Assembly: GCA_963781555.1 (NCBI GenBank)
Contig: CAWAGB010000005.1
Span: forward strand, 1-64,000
From: JAICQM01 sp963781555
GTDB lineage: Bacteria > Chloroflexota > Limnocylindria > QHBO01
Direction: 5' to 3'
DNA: 64,000 nt
Numbering within the stretch: position 1 is the stretch's first letter; every line of letters starts with the position of its first letter. The translations under genes and the position numbers were made by a program. A model generated the notes under the pieces. It did no database searches. It saw only the letters and a program-made list of their open reading frames with translations, and was not told the DNA's origin. Shown one piece after another: positions 25,509-35,407 of the stretch.

Positions 25509-26494
25509 CCGATGCGCGTCCGCGCGTCTTCGTGGCGCGGATCATCCCCGACGAGGGGCTCGACCCCGTCCGCGCAGCTTGCGACGTCGACCTGTGGACC
25601 GACGAGCTACCGCCACCGCGCGATGAGCTGCTGCGCCGGGTCGCGGGCGTCGACGGGCTGCTCTCGCTGCTCACCGACCGCGTCGACGACGAGCTGCTGG
25701 ACGCCGCCGGTCCGCAGCTGAAGGTGGTCAGCAACTTCGCCGTGGGGTTCGACAACATCGACGTGGCGGCGCTGACGCGCCGCAGCGTCCCCGCCGGCAA
25801 TACCCCCGGCGTGTTGACCGAGACCACCGCCGATCTCGCCTTCGCGCTCCTCATGGCCGCCGCCCGGCGCATCCCGGAGAGCGTCGACTACGTGCGCGGC
25901 GGGCACTGGCGGACCTGGGGACCGATGCTCCTGATGGGCGTCGACATCCACGGCGCGACGCTCGGCATCGTCGGCTTCGGGCGCATCGGTCGAGAGATGG
26001 CGCGCCGTGGGCGCGGCTTCGGGATGACGATCCTGTATCACGACGTGCACCCCGCCACGCCCGAAGAGGAGGCCGAGCTGGGCGCGCGCCAGGTCGAGAT
26101 GGACGAGCTGCTGCGCGAGTCCGACTTCATCAGCCTGCACGTCAACCTGACCGATGACACCCACCACCTCATCGACGCGGCCGCGCTGCGCTCCATGAAG
26201 CCGACCGCCGTCCTGGTCAACACGTCGCGCGGGCCGGTCGTGGATCCGGCGGCCCTCGAGGCCGCGCTCCGCGGCGGCGAGATCTTCGCCGCCGGGCTCG
26301 ATGTCACCGAGCCGGAGCCACTCCCCGCCGACCACCCGCTGGTCGGGTTACCGAACTGCGTGGTGGTCCCGCACATCGCCTCCGCGTCCAGCGTGACCCG
26401 CGGCAAGATGGCCGCCATGGCCGCCGCCAACCTGCTGGCCGGACTGCGCGGCGAACGCCTCCCGACGCCGGTCAATCCGGAGGTCTACGACTGA
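25505..26494 (+). CDS. D-isomer-specific 2-hydroxyacid dehydrogenase (glyoxylate/hydroxypyruvate reductase-like)
   Basis: A 329-residue NAD(P)-dependent dehydrogenase. The dinucleotide loop is LGIVGFGRIGREMARRG. Catalytic Arg lies in VNTSRGPVVD, Glu in GLDVTEPEP and His in VVPHIASAS. NFAVGFDNIDV is the substrate-side loop typical of GyaR/GRHPR-like enzymes. It starts inside the aminotransferase stop. Together the two could interconvert an amino acid, its 2-oxo acid and its 2-hydroxy acid, with glyoxylate or hydroxypyruvate as likely substrate (inference). Confidence 0.88.
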   Translation: MTDARPRVFVARIIPDEGLDPVRAACDVDLWTDELPPPRDELLRRVAGVDGLLSLLTDRVDDELLDAAGPQLKVVSNFAVGFDNIDVAALTRRSVPAGNTPGVLTETTADLAFALLMAAARRIPESVDYVRGGHWRTWGPMLLMGVDIHGATLGIVGFGRIGREMARRGRGFGMTILYHDVHPATPEEEAELGARQVEMDELLRESDFISLHVNLTDDTHHLIDAAALRSMKPTAVLVNTSRGPVVDPAALEAALRGGEIFAAGLDVTEPEPLPADHPLVGLPNCVVVPHIASASSVTRGKMAAMAAANLLAGLRGERLPTPVNPEVYD

Positions 26495-26499
26495 GCCGC

Positions 26500-26697
26500 A
26501 TGCCGAGCGCCAAGTACGAGCACCAGAAGCCACATCGTCCCAGCCACCTGCCACGGCGCCTGAAGCCACCGCCGGAGCGCAAGGCGGCGCCCGACATGAC
26601 GTGGTTCGCCTACATCGGTCTGGCGCTGGCGTTCGTGGTGGTGATCCTGGTGGTGCCGTACCTGATCAGCTACGTCGTGGAACTGCTCAGCTCCTAG
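26500..26697 (+). CDS. small single-helix membrane protein
   Basis: A 65-residue protein with a basic, Pro/His-rich N-terminus (about 30 residues, HLPRRLKPPPERK) and one long C-terminal transmembrane helix (YIGLALAFVVVILVVPYL). It begins 6 bp after the dehydrogenase stop and ends in a 4-base tail-to-tail overlap with the Rieske-domain gene. No family is recognised. The clear hydrophilic-helix layout supports a real gene. Confidence 0.5.
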   Translation: MPSAKYEHQKPHRPSHLPRRLKPPPERKAAPDMTWFAYIGLALAFVVVILVVPYLISYVVELLSS

Positions 26698-27527
26698 ACC
26701 TGCGCGGTCCAGACGAAGACCTGTTCGTCCTCCACCTTCACCCGTGGGCGGGCCAGCGGCGGCAGCGCGACCGGGTACGCCTTCGCGTCGCCGCGGTAGC
26801 CGCCTGTCTCGCGCCATCGCGCACGTCCGTTGGCGTGCTCGCCTTCGAGGTCGAAGCTGGCGCTGTGGCATGCACAACGGAGGTCTCGCCACTCGGGACG
26901 GAAGTGCAGTGAGCAGCCCATGTGGGTGCAGATCGCCGAGAGGGCGCGCACCTCGCCACCGTCGTTGACCACGAAGCCGTCGAACGCGGCGGTCGAGAAC
27001 CGGGTGGCGGTGCCCTCCGGCAGGTCGGCAAGGGCCACGACCGGCGACCAGAACCCCGCGTCGCCGACGAGCTCGCCGCCGCCGCCGGTGAATGTGCCGT
27101 CGCCGGGCGTGGCGGGCCGGAGCACGGTCGCACCCACGGCACCGGCCGCGAGCCCGGCGCCGGCCGCCAGACCGGTCTGCAGCAGCTGCCTGCGGGTCAG
27201 CCGGATGCGGCGGCTGGGTCGGTCGGCGATGTCGGCGCGGTAGGGAAGCGGCTGGCGAACGGTGGCCACCCCCGCGTCCGCCTGGCGCATGAGGAGCCGC
27301 ATCTGGTCGAGGAACGCCGGGTCCGGCGTCCCGGCGGCGGGATCGACCGCGGCATGCAGCTCGGCCGCCAGGCGCGCCATCTCGCCCTCGTCGCCCTCGG
27401 CGATGTCGTCCGGGGACGGGCGCCCGTCGCGCAGCACGGCCTCCACGTAGCGCTCGAAGCGCTCCGCGGCCTGCTCATCACCGGCCTCGCCCATGCCGGT
27501 CTCTCGCGCGTCGCGCGGCTCAGCCAT
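26694..27527 (-). CDS. Rieske-domain membrane protein paired with an ECF sigma factor (putative redox-sensing anti-sigma)
   Basis: A 277-residue protein with three parts. The cytoplasmic N-terminus (1-105) resembles an anti-sigma region, with helical ERFERYVEAVLRDG and ARLAAELHAAVD. Next is a twin-arginine-like transmembrane helix (TRRQLLQTG then about 112-136). The outer domain is a bc-type Rieske [2Fe-2S] domain with CTHMGC (200-205) and CACHSASF (218-225). No cytochrome b gene accompanies it. Instead its start overlaps the 3' end of an ECF sigma-factor gene by 8 bases. The inference is an extracytoplasmic redox or Fe-S sensor controlling that sigma factor. A plain respiratory Rieske subunit is the alternative. 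Confidence 0.75.
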   Translation of the reverse strand: MAEPRDARETGMGEAGDEQAAERFERYVEAVLRDGRPSPDDIAEGDEGEMARLAAELHAAVDPAAGTPDPAFLDQMRLLMRQADAGVATVRQPLPYRADIADRPSRRIRLTRRQLLQTGLAAGAGLAAGAVGATVLRPATPGDGTFTGGGGELVGDAGFWSPVVALADLPEGTATRFSTAAFDGFVVNDGGEVRALSAICTHMGCSLHFRPEWRDLRCACHSASFDLEGEHANGRARWRETGGYRGDAKAYPVALPPLARPRVKVEDEQVFVWTAQV

Positions 27528-28038
27528 CGGCAGCCTCCTCGAGCAGCGCGGCCTTGCGCAGGGCGCGGTACTGGAGCACCTTGGCATTCCCATGGCTCAC
27601 GCCCATCGCACGCGCCGTCTCGGCCACCGACAGGCGCTGGAGGAAGCGGAGCTCGAGCACCCGCCGATAGTGCTCCGGCAGGCGTTGCAGCACCGCGTCG
27701 ACTCGCGCCGCCGACCGCTCGTCGTGGCGGCCGCCGGGGGTCGGCTCGGCCGCGGCGGACGGCTCCCAGCCGGGAGCCAGGCGCTCTTCGGTGACCAGCG
27801 GCAGGCGGTAGAAGGCGCGCCAATGGTCGGCGACCGCGTTCTGGCTGACGCGGTACAGCCACGAGACGATCTGCGGGGTTTCGCGGTTCACGTCGAGCTG
27901 CTCGACAGCACGCATGAACACCTGCGCCGTGAGGTCCTCCGCGTCCGGCCGATTGCCGACCCGGGCATAGATGTACCGATAGATCGGCACCACGTGGGCG
28001 TCGTAGATCTCCTCGAAGCGACCGCGCGGGGCATCCAT
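27520..28038 (-). CDS. ECF RNA polymerase sigma factor
   Basis: A 172-residue sigma-70 family ECF factor. Region 2 includes FEEIYDAHVVPIYRYIYARVG and DAEDLTAQVFMRAVEQL (the -10-binding helix). Region 4 has LPEHYRRVLELRFLQRLSVAETARAMGVS with the -35-binding helix-turn-helix. Regions are joined by a short linker rich in Ala/Pro. It is followed by an overlapping gene for a Rieske-domain membrane protein, the position normally held by an anti-sigma factor. Its regulon is unknown. Confidence 0.9.
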   Translation of the reverse strand: MDAPRGRFEEIYDAHVVPIYRYIYARVGNRPDAEDLTAQVFMRAVEQLDVNRETPQIVSWLYRVSQNAVADHWRAFYRLPLVTEERLAPGWEPSAAAEPTPGGRHDERSAARVDAVLQRLPEHYRRVLELRFLQRLSVAETARAMGVSHGNAKVLQYRALRKAALLEEAADG

Positions 28039-28060
28039 CGCAGCCTACCTACGCGGCAGG

Positions 28061-28573
28061 TTACGTCGCCACGGGGTCGGGGGCGCGAGGGCGCAGCGGG
28101 GCGAGAAGGGCGGCGACCTCCTCCAGAAAGCGGGCATCGGTCTCGTCATACGCGGCGGAGTCGGACCCGTCGATGTCGATCTCGCCGACCACCGTGCCGC
28201 CTTCGAGTATTGGCACCACGATCTCGCTGCGGGTCGAGGTGAAGCATGCGAGGTAGCGCGGGTCGGCGTTCACGTCGTCGACGATCTCCGTCTGGCCCGA
28301 CTGCGCCGCTGCACCGCAGATGCCGACGCCGATGGGAATGACCGTGTGCTCGGTGGCCGCCGGGCCGACCCACGGCCCGAGGTGCAGCTCGCGGCCGGTG
28401 GCGTCGACCCAGTAGATCCCCACCCAGTCGTAATGCGCGAATCGGTCGTGGAGTGCCTCGACCGCGCGCTGCGCAGCGGCATGAGGATCGTCGGCCCCGG
28501 CGACTGCGGCGCGAACCGCGTTCAGCGCGTCGCCGTGCGCGGCGGGCCGCGGCTCGTCGACGTCGTGGCTCAT
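28061..28573 (-). CDS. GAF-domain protein, free methionine-(R)-sulfoxide reductase-like
   Basis: A 170-residue single GAF domain. The layout matches fRMsr (MsrC): YDWVGIYWVD, IPIGVGICGAAAQSG, VDDVNADPRYLACF and SEIVVPIL. The two cysteines corresponding to the catalytic pair region (GICG and LACF) are present, but the third fRMsr cysteine before IPIG is missing. It would reduce free Met-R-sulfoxide if active. The start ATG overlaps the end of the HxlR regulator gene, so the two form a unit that may respond to oxidative or electrophile stress. Confidence 0.7.
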   Translation of the reverse strand: MSHDVDEPRPAAHGDALNAVRAAVAGADDPHAAAQRAVEALHDRFAHYDWVGIYWVDATGRELHLGPWVGPAATEHTVIPIGVGICGAAAQSGQTEIVDDVNADPRYLACFTSTRSEIVVPILEGGTVVGEIDIDGSDSAAYDETDARFLEEVAALLAPLRPRAPDPVAT

Positions 28574-28947
28574 GACGGCTGTGCCCAGCGCTCCGCCCAT
28601 TGGTCGATCCCGCCGATGGCCAGGGACAGCTCGGCGCCCTTGACGGTGAGCGAGTATTCGACCCACGGCGGCGTGCTGGCGATCACGCGACGGTCGACGA
28701 GCCCTTCGTCCTCCAGCAGCTTGAGCCGCTGCGAGAGCGTCGCGGAATTGGCGCCGCCGAGCGCGTCCTGCAGCTCGCAGAAGCGTCGCGTGCCGTCGCC
28801 CAGCTCGCGGACGATGCGCAGCACCCACTTCTGGCCGAGCGTGGTCAGCGCGGTGGTCGCGGCGCACTCGGCGCGCTGAGCGGCTGCCCGGCGCTCGGCC
28901 CTCGTGACGGGGGGTTGAGCGAGCACCGGCGGGGTCCCGGCTTGCAT
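28570..28947 (-). CDS. HxlR-family transcriptional regulator
   Basis: A 125-residue winged-helix regulator. The HxlR hallmark LGQKWVLRIVRELGDGTRRFCELQDAL is followed by SATLSQRLKLLEDEGLVDRR. It carries an N-terminal cysteine (RAECAATTAL) at the position that senses oxidants or aldehydes in HypR/HxlR relatives. ATG 28947 is chosen over 28986 because a TATCGT box lies 10 nt before it. It is coupled to the GAF/fRMsr-like gene, which may be its target. Confidence 0.82.
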   Translation of the reverse strand: MQAGTPPVLAQPPVTRAERRAAAQRAECAATTALTTLGQKWVLRIVRELGDGTRRFCELQDALGGANSATLSQRLKLLEDEGLVDRRVIASTPPWVEYSLTVKGAELSLAIGGIDQWAERWAQPS

Positions 28948-28957
28948 CAGGCGGCGG

Positions 28958-28963
28958 ACGATA
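28958..28963 (-). promoter_or_regulatory. -10 box of HxlR gene
   Basis: TATCGT (minus strand) lies 10 nt before the ATG at 28947 and supports that start. Confidence 0.35.
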
Positions 28964-28999
28964 GCACCGGGCGCAGGCAAGGGCAATCGGCCCGCGCCG

Positions 29000-29482
29000 T
29001 CACTCCACGGTGATCGTCATGTTCATCGCCGAGTGGATCTTGCAGGTGACTCCGAACTCGCCGGCGGTGTCGAAGGTGTATGTCTCGGATGCGCCCTGCT
29101 GACCGAGGTTGAAGTCGAAGGCCGCATCGGCAGCGGCTTCGCCGTCGGTGCCATTGGTGGCCGTGTGGCGGGTGCTGTCCTCGTTGACGAACGTGACGCT
29201 CGTACCCACCGGGATCGTGAGGGTCGGGACGTCGCCGGAGGCGTCCGCACCGCTTGCCGTGAACTCGAAGCCGGTGATGGTCACCGTCACGTCGCCAGTC
29301 GCGGCCTCGCTGGCGGATGCGCTGGCACTCGCGGCCCGGCTGCTGGCCTCGGCGCTCGCCGACGGCGTGGCGCTGGCTGCACTGCTCCCCGCGGAGCTCG
29401 AGCAGGCGGCGAGGAGGAGGGCAAGGCCTGCCACCAGGGTCAGGCGAGTGGATCGGATACTCGTGGTCGGGTTGGTCGGCAT
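29000..29482 (-). CDS. cupredoxin (plastocyanin-like) lipoprotein
   Basis: A 160-residue lipoprotein. The signal ends LALLLAACSSS (lipobox Cys near 23), then a Ser/Ala-rich tether to about residue 58, then a single cupredoxin fold. Blue-copper ligands are visible: His in DSTRHTATNG, and Cys-His-Met in GVTCKIHSAMNM. A type 1 copper site would carry electrons outside the membrane, possibly between the bc complex and an oxidase (inference). AAGGA precedes the ATG. It is divergent from the ccm operon, which makes c-type cytochromes. Confidence 0.9.
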   Translation of the reverse strand: MPTNPTTSIRSTRLTLVAGLALLLAACSSSAGSSAASATPSASAEASSRAASASASASEAATGDVTVTITGFEFTASGADASGDVPTLTIPVGTSVTFVNEDSTRHTATNGTDGEAAADAAFDFNLGQQGASETYTFDTAGEFGVTCKIHSAMNMTITVE

Positions 29483-29615
29483 CGGTCCTTCTCGTGCGGA
29501 TGTCAGGGTGCGGCGTTCGCTGGCATCGATCAATACGTCCCCGGTTTCGGTTTGACGCTCAGGAGGGGAGACCGCATAGTGGCCGCGACCCTCCTTCCGC
29601 CCCGTGCGTCGAGTC

Positions 29616-30401
29616 ATGCCACCTACCACGATCTACCTGGCGCCCCCGCGCCGCGCACTCGAGGCACCGTCCGCGGCGGTCGTGCACGACCTAGCCCGCC
29701 TCTTCGGACGCAGTGCCGCACTGGCCGGTGTGTCGCTCGAGGTCGAGCCCGGCCGCTGCATCGCCTTGACCGGCCCCAACGGGGCGGGCAAGACGACGCT
29801 CCTGCGCGTGCTCGCGACACTGCTGCGCCCGACGTACGGCACCGCCAGGGTGGACGGACTGGATGTCACGAAGCATTCCGCGCAGGTCCGTGAGCGCGTG
29901 GCCTTCCTCTCCCACGGCACCGGCCTGTACGGTGACCTGACGGCGCGCGAGAACCTGCAGTTCGCCGCCAAGATGCTCGATTTGCCTCCCGACGAGGCGC
30001 GGGTGCGGATCCCCGAGGTCCTCGACGCGGTCGGCCTCCACGCTGCCGCCGACCGAAGGGTGAGCGTCTTCTCCGCCGGCATGCGCCGACGCCTGGCCCT
30101 GGGCCGCACGATCCTCGGCCGCCCGTCGGTGGTGCTGCTGGACGAGCCCCACGCGGCGCTCGACGCGGATGGGATGCAGCTCGTGGCGCGCCTGCTCGCC
30201 GGCTGGAAGGCCGTCGGGGTCACGACGCTCGTGGCCAGCCACCACGCCGAGCTGCTCGGCGACGTGGCCGATGGCTCGGTTGACCTTGCCAATGGTCTCG
30301 TCACCGAGATCGCCGGCACCGGGGTGCGTGGCGTGGTGGGCGTCGCGACCGCGACCCAGCCCTCCGACCGGCAGCCGGCGCTCGCCACGGAGGCCCGCTA
30401 G
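29616..30401 (+). CDS. ccmA: haem exporter ATP-binding protein CcmA
   Basis: A 261-residue ABC ATPase and first gene of a System I cytochrome c maturation operon. Walker A is GPNGAGKTTLLR, the signature VFSAGMRRRLALGR (degenerate SAGM rather than SGGQ), and Walker B SVVLLDEPHAALD. With CcmB and CcmC it releases haem-loaded CcmE. An N-terminal stretch of about 20 residues before the ABC core is longer than usual, and an Ala/Thr-rich tail ends the protein. It abuts ccmB with no gap. Confidence 0.9.
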   Translation: MPPTTIYLAPPRRALEAPSAAVVHDLARLFGRSAALAGVSLEVEPGRCIALTGPNGAGKTTLLRVLATLLRPTYGTARVDGLDVTKHSAQVRERVAFLSHGTGLYGDLTARENLQFAAKMLDLPPDEARVRIPEVLDAVGLHAAADRRVSVFSAGMRRRLALGRTILGRPSVVLLDEPHAALDADGMQLVARLLAGWKAVGVTTLVASHHAELLGDVADGSVDLANGLVTEIAGTGVRGVVGVATATQPSDRQPALATEAR

Positions 30402-31082
30402 ATGGGACGGGATGTTGCCGTGGCGCTCGCGCTGGCCCGCAAGGACGGCCTCGCCGAGCTGCGCGGTCGCGTGGCGACCGGGACGACCCTGTTCTTCGGG
30501 GCGATCGTGCTGCTCCTCTTCGGCTTCGCGCTGGGGCCCGATGCCACCCGGCTGGCGCAGGCCGCGCCGGGGCTGCTGTGGCTGGCCATCGTCTTCGCCG
30601 GGCTGCTTGCCGTGGGCCGACTGACCGATGCCGAGACGGAGGACGGGGCGCTGGAGCAGCTCGCTCTCTACCCGGTGTCGCGCCAAGCGCTCTATGCGGG
30701 CAAGGTGATCGCGGGGTTCGTGGCGATGCTCGTGCTCGGCGCCGTCCTGCTCCCCGTCGTCGCGCTGCTGTACCGGGTGGACGTCGCGGCGGCGGCGCTG
30801 CCGCTGGCGCTGACCCTGCTGCTGGGCGCCGCGGGGTTCGCCGCCGTGGCGACCTGCTACGCGGCGCTGACGGTGCGGATGCGCTCCCGCGAGGTCCTGC
30901 TGCCGCTCCTCGTCCTGCCCGTCGTGGCGCCGCTGCTGCTGGCCGCCGTCAAGGCAACGACCGTCTCGCTGTCCGGCGACCCGTTCGGCGAGCTCGGGGC
31001 GTGGCTGGGGCTGCTGGCCGCCTTCGACGCCCTGATGCTGATCGCCGGCGCGGCGACGTACCGCTTCGCCCTGGAGGACTGA
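30402..31082 (+). CDS. ccmB: haem exporter permease CcmB
   Basis: A 226-residue membrane protein with six hydrophobic helices. The CcmB pattern is clear: ALARKDGLAELR start, then the EDGALEQLALYPVSR loop and GKVIAGFVAMLVL. Near the end LLPLLVLPVVAPLLLAAV is the typical penultimate helix. It begins directly at the ccmA stop and its stop overlaps ccmC (TGATG). Confidence 0.92.
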   Translation: MGRDVAVALALARKDGLAELRGRVATGTTLFFGAIVLLLFGFALGPDATRLAQAAPGLLWLAIVFAGLLAVGRLTDAETEDGALEQLALYPVSRQALYAGKVIAGFVAMLVLGAVLLPVVALLYRVDVAAAALPLALTLLLGAAGFAAVATCYAALTVRMRSREVLLPLLVLPVVAPLLLAAVKATTVSLSGDPFGELGAWLGLLAAFDALMLIAGAATYRFALED

Positions 31083-31834
31083 TGAAGACCCGCATCCTCG
31101 GCTGGATCGCGCTCGTGGCCGTGGTGGCCGCCACCGCGAATGCCCTGTTCGGGGTGCCAGCCGATCTGAACCAGGGCGACGCCCAGCGGGTGATGTATGT
31201 CCACGTGCCTGCCGCCTGGCTCGCCTACCTGTCCTTCGGCGTCGCCGCGCTCGGCGGGATCGGCTGGCTGTGGCGCAGGGACCCGCGCTTCGATTGGGCG
31301 GCGCACAGCGGCGCGGAAATCGGCGTCATGTTCACCGCCTTCACCCTGTGGGCAGGTGCCATGTGGGGCCGTCCGGTGTGGGGCGTCTTCTACCAGTGGG
31401 AGGACCCGCGCATCCTCTCGACCACCATCCTGCTGGCGCTGTACACCGGCTACCTGCTGCTGCGCCGGCTGACCGATGACCCGATCCGTCGCGCCAACCG
31501 CGCCGCGGTGGTGGGCATCGTGGCGGCGCTCGACATCCCCATCGTCCACTTCAGCGTCGAGTGGTGGCGCGGCCTGCACCAGGGTCCCACCATCGGATCG
31601 CCGGAGCGCGTCCTGGATCCCGCCGCGCCCGGCCAGTTCGTGCTGGCGTTGCTCACCATGCTGGGCGCCTTCACCCTGGCCTGGCTGTACCTGATGATCC
31701 GCCGCTACCAGCTTGCCGAGCTGCATGCGCGGACCGATGAGGCAGCGCGCCGCGGCAGCCTGGCCGCCGCGCGCGCGGCGGCCGATCCCGGCATCGCCGA
31801 GGTCCTCCCCTCGCGCGGGGAGACCGCCTCGTGA
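31082..31834 (+). CDS. ccmC: haem-handling protein CcmC
   Basis: A 250-residue six-helix protein that attaches haem to CcmE outside the membrane. The early His (MYVHVPAAWLAYLSF), the tryptophan-rich WWD-type loop (LWAGAMWGRPVWGVFYQWEDPR) and the second His (DIPIVHFSVEWWRGLHQGPT) are conserved. The C-terminal 45-residue Ala/Arg-rich tail is an extension. The GTG of the ccmD-like gene overlaps its stop. Confidence 0.92.
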   Translation: MKTRILGWIALVAVVAATANALFGVPADLNQGDAQRVMYVHVPAAWLAYLSFGVAALGGIGWLWRRDPRFDWAAHSGAEIGVMFTAFTLWAGAMWGRPVWGVFYQWEDPRILSTTILLALYTGYLLLRRLTDDPIRRANRAAVVGIVAALDIPIVHFSVEWWRGLHQGPTIGSPERVLDPAAPGQFVLALLTMLGAFTLAWLYLMIRRYQLAELHARTDEAARRGSLAAARAAADPGIAEVLPSRGETAS

Positions 31835-31983
31835 ACCCGCTGCCGTTCGTCGTGGCCGCCTACGTGGTGATCGTGGGTGGGACCGGCGCCTATGCCGTAT
31901 GGCTGTGGCGCCGTATCGCGAGGGCTCGCCGCGAGCTCGCCGAGACGGCGCCGAGCCCGGACGCCCCACGGGACGACGCGTGA
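31831..31983 (+). CDS. ccmD: CcmD-like small membrane protein
   Basis: A 50-residue protein starting at GTG inside the ccmC stop: one N-terminal helix (FVVAAYVVIVGGTGAYAVWLW) followed by a basic cytoplasmic RRIARARREL and a short acidic tail. Size, topology and position between ccmC and ccmE match CcmD, which stabilises the CcmABC-CcmE complex. Its stop overlaps the GTG of ccmE. Confidence 0.8.
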   Translation: MNPLPFVVAAYVVIVGGTGAYAVWLWRRIARARRELAETAPSPDAPRDDA

Positions 31984-32444
31984 GCCTGGCTCGCCCCATC
32001 CCGCCGCCGCGCCCTGACGAGCGGCGCCGCTGGCCGCTCCTCATCCTGGTCGCCGCGATCGTCGCGGTGATTGCCTTCGTCGCGCTCACCAACGTCGGCA
32101 GCGCGCTCGTCTACTACCAGACCCCCACCGAGCTGGCCGACCGTGGCGCCGCCGCGGTAGGACAGGCGGTGCGCCTCGGCGGTCTCGTGAAGCTCGATAC
32201 CCTCGACTGCACGGATGGCGGCGTTCACTTCGTGCTCACCGACAACCAGACCGATGTCGACGTCGCGACCGCACCGGGCGCCACCGCCTTCTGCCCTCGC
32301 GAGGGCGTCGGCGTGGTCGTCCAGGGCACGCTGCGGGCCGACGGCACGTTCGATCCGGACGAGGTCATCGTCAAGCACGACGAGAATTACGTGGCCCCGT
32401 CCGACGGCGGGATCCCGTCGCAGGTCATCGACCCCGGGACGTAG
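31980..32444 (+). CDS. ccmE: haem chaperone CcmE
   Basis: A 154-residue haem chaperone with an N-terminal anchor helix (about 18-38) and an OB-fold domain outside the membrane. The covalent haem-binding histidine lies in VIVKHDENYVAP (His 133), the classic H-x-x-x-Y form, not the Cys variant. LGGLVKLDT and VVVQGTLRADGTF are further landmarks. It starts at GTG overlapping ccmD and abuts ccmF. Confidence 0.92.
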   Translation: MSLARPIPPPRPDERRRWPLLILVAAIVAVIAFVALTNVGSALVYYQTPTELADRGAAAVGQAVRLGGLVKLDTLDCTDGGVHFVLTDNQTDVDVATAPGATAFCPREGVGVVVQGTLRADGTFDPDEVIVKHDENYVAPSDGGIPSQVIDPGT

Positions 32445-34433
<1,989 letters not shown>

Positions 34434-34434
<1 letters not shown>

Positions 34435-34961
34435 TGCGCTCCGGCCTGCGCTGGCTGCTCCTGCCCCTGGTCCTGCTGCCGCTCGGCTGGCTGCTCTTCG
34501 TCAACATCGGTGTCGACCCGCGCACGATCCCGTCGCAGATCATCGGCGAGCGGCTGCCCGGCTTCTCCCTGCCGACCCTCGAAGGGGACACCCTGACCGA
34601 TGCGGACCTGGCCGGCCGCCCGGCGGTGGTGAACTTCTGGGCCAGCTGGTGCGGTCCCTGCGTAGACGAGCACCCGGTGCTGCTCGACGCGGCGCAGCGC
34701 CACGGTGGCGATCTGCAGCTGGTGGGCATCCTCTACCAGGACCGCGCGGCGGCCGCCCAGGGTTGGCTGCGTCGCTACGGGAGCGGAGGCTGGCCGACCG
34801 TCGTGGATGACGGCAGCCTGGCGCTCGACTTCGGCGTCACCGGACCGCCGGAGACGTACTTCGTGGACGCCAGCGGCATCATCCGCCAGCGGGTCGTGGG
34901 GCCGGTGACCACGGACGCCATGCGCGCCGGTCTGGCGTCCATCGGGGTGACGGGCTCGTGA
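34434..34961 (+). CDS. ccmG: thiol:disulfide oxidoreductase CcmG/DsbE
   Basis: A 175-residue membrane-anchored thioredoxin-fold protein. The N-terminal helix (WLLLPLVLLPLGWLLFV) is followed by the active site ASWCGPC (Cys 73 and 76), the GVTGPPETYFVD cis-Pro region and a GPVT end. It keeps apocytochrome cysteines reduced for haem attachment. The sequence GTGATG offers GTG 34431 or ATG 34434; the latter overlaps the ccmF stop by one base. Confidence 0.92.
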
Positions 34962-35407
34962 GGCGCTGGATCGGTCCGCTGGCGCTGGCCGCGGTGCTGG
35001 CGCTGGTCGCGGTGATCGCCCTGCTTCCGTCCCCGCCGGCCGCCGATCAGGTGGCCGCCCTGGCCGGCGACCTGCGCTGCCCCGACTGCCAGGCGCTCTC
35101 GGTGGCGGAATCGCGAACCGCAGCATCGATCGCCATTCGGCGCGAGATCGCGAGCCAGCTCGCCGCCGGGCGCAGCGTGGACGAGGTGCGCCAGCACTTC
35201 GTGGATCGGTACGGCGCGTGGATCCTGCTTCGCCCTGCCAGCCCGCTCGCGTGGGTGGTGCCGCTGGTGGCGGTGGTCGCCGCGGTCGCCGCGCTGGCCG
35301 CATGGCTGTTCGGGCAACGACGGCACCCGCTCACCCCGATGAGAGCTCCGCTGGATGCCGCGACGCGCCAGCGGCTGGCGGAGGAGACGGAGGCGCTGGA
35401 TGCCTGA
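34958..35407 (+). CDS. ccmH: cytochrome c maturation protein CcmH (CycL-type)
   Basis: A 149-residue protein with an N-terminal signal/anchor, the redox motif LRCPDCQALSVAES (Cys 41 and 44), a helical domain (IRREIASQLAAGRSVDEVRQHFVDRYG) and a second helix (WVVPLVAVVAAVAAL). It reduces apocytochrome haem-binding cysteines together with CcmG. It starts at GTG overlapping ccmG. The next gene, a CcmI-like TPR protein, overlaps its end by 8 bases. Confidence 0.92.
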   Translation: MRRWIGPLALAAVLALVAVIALLPSPPAADQVAALAGDLRCPDCQALSVAESRTAASIAIRREIASQLAAGRSVDEVRQHFVDRYGAWILLRPASPLAWVVPLVAVVAAVAALAAWLFGQRRHPLTPMRAPLDAATRQRLAEETEALDA

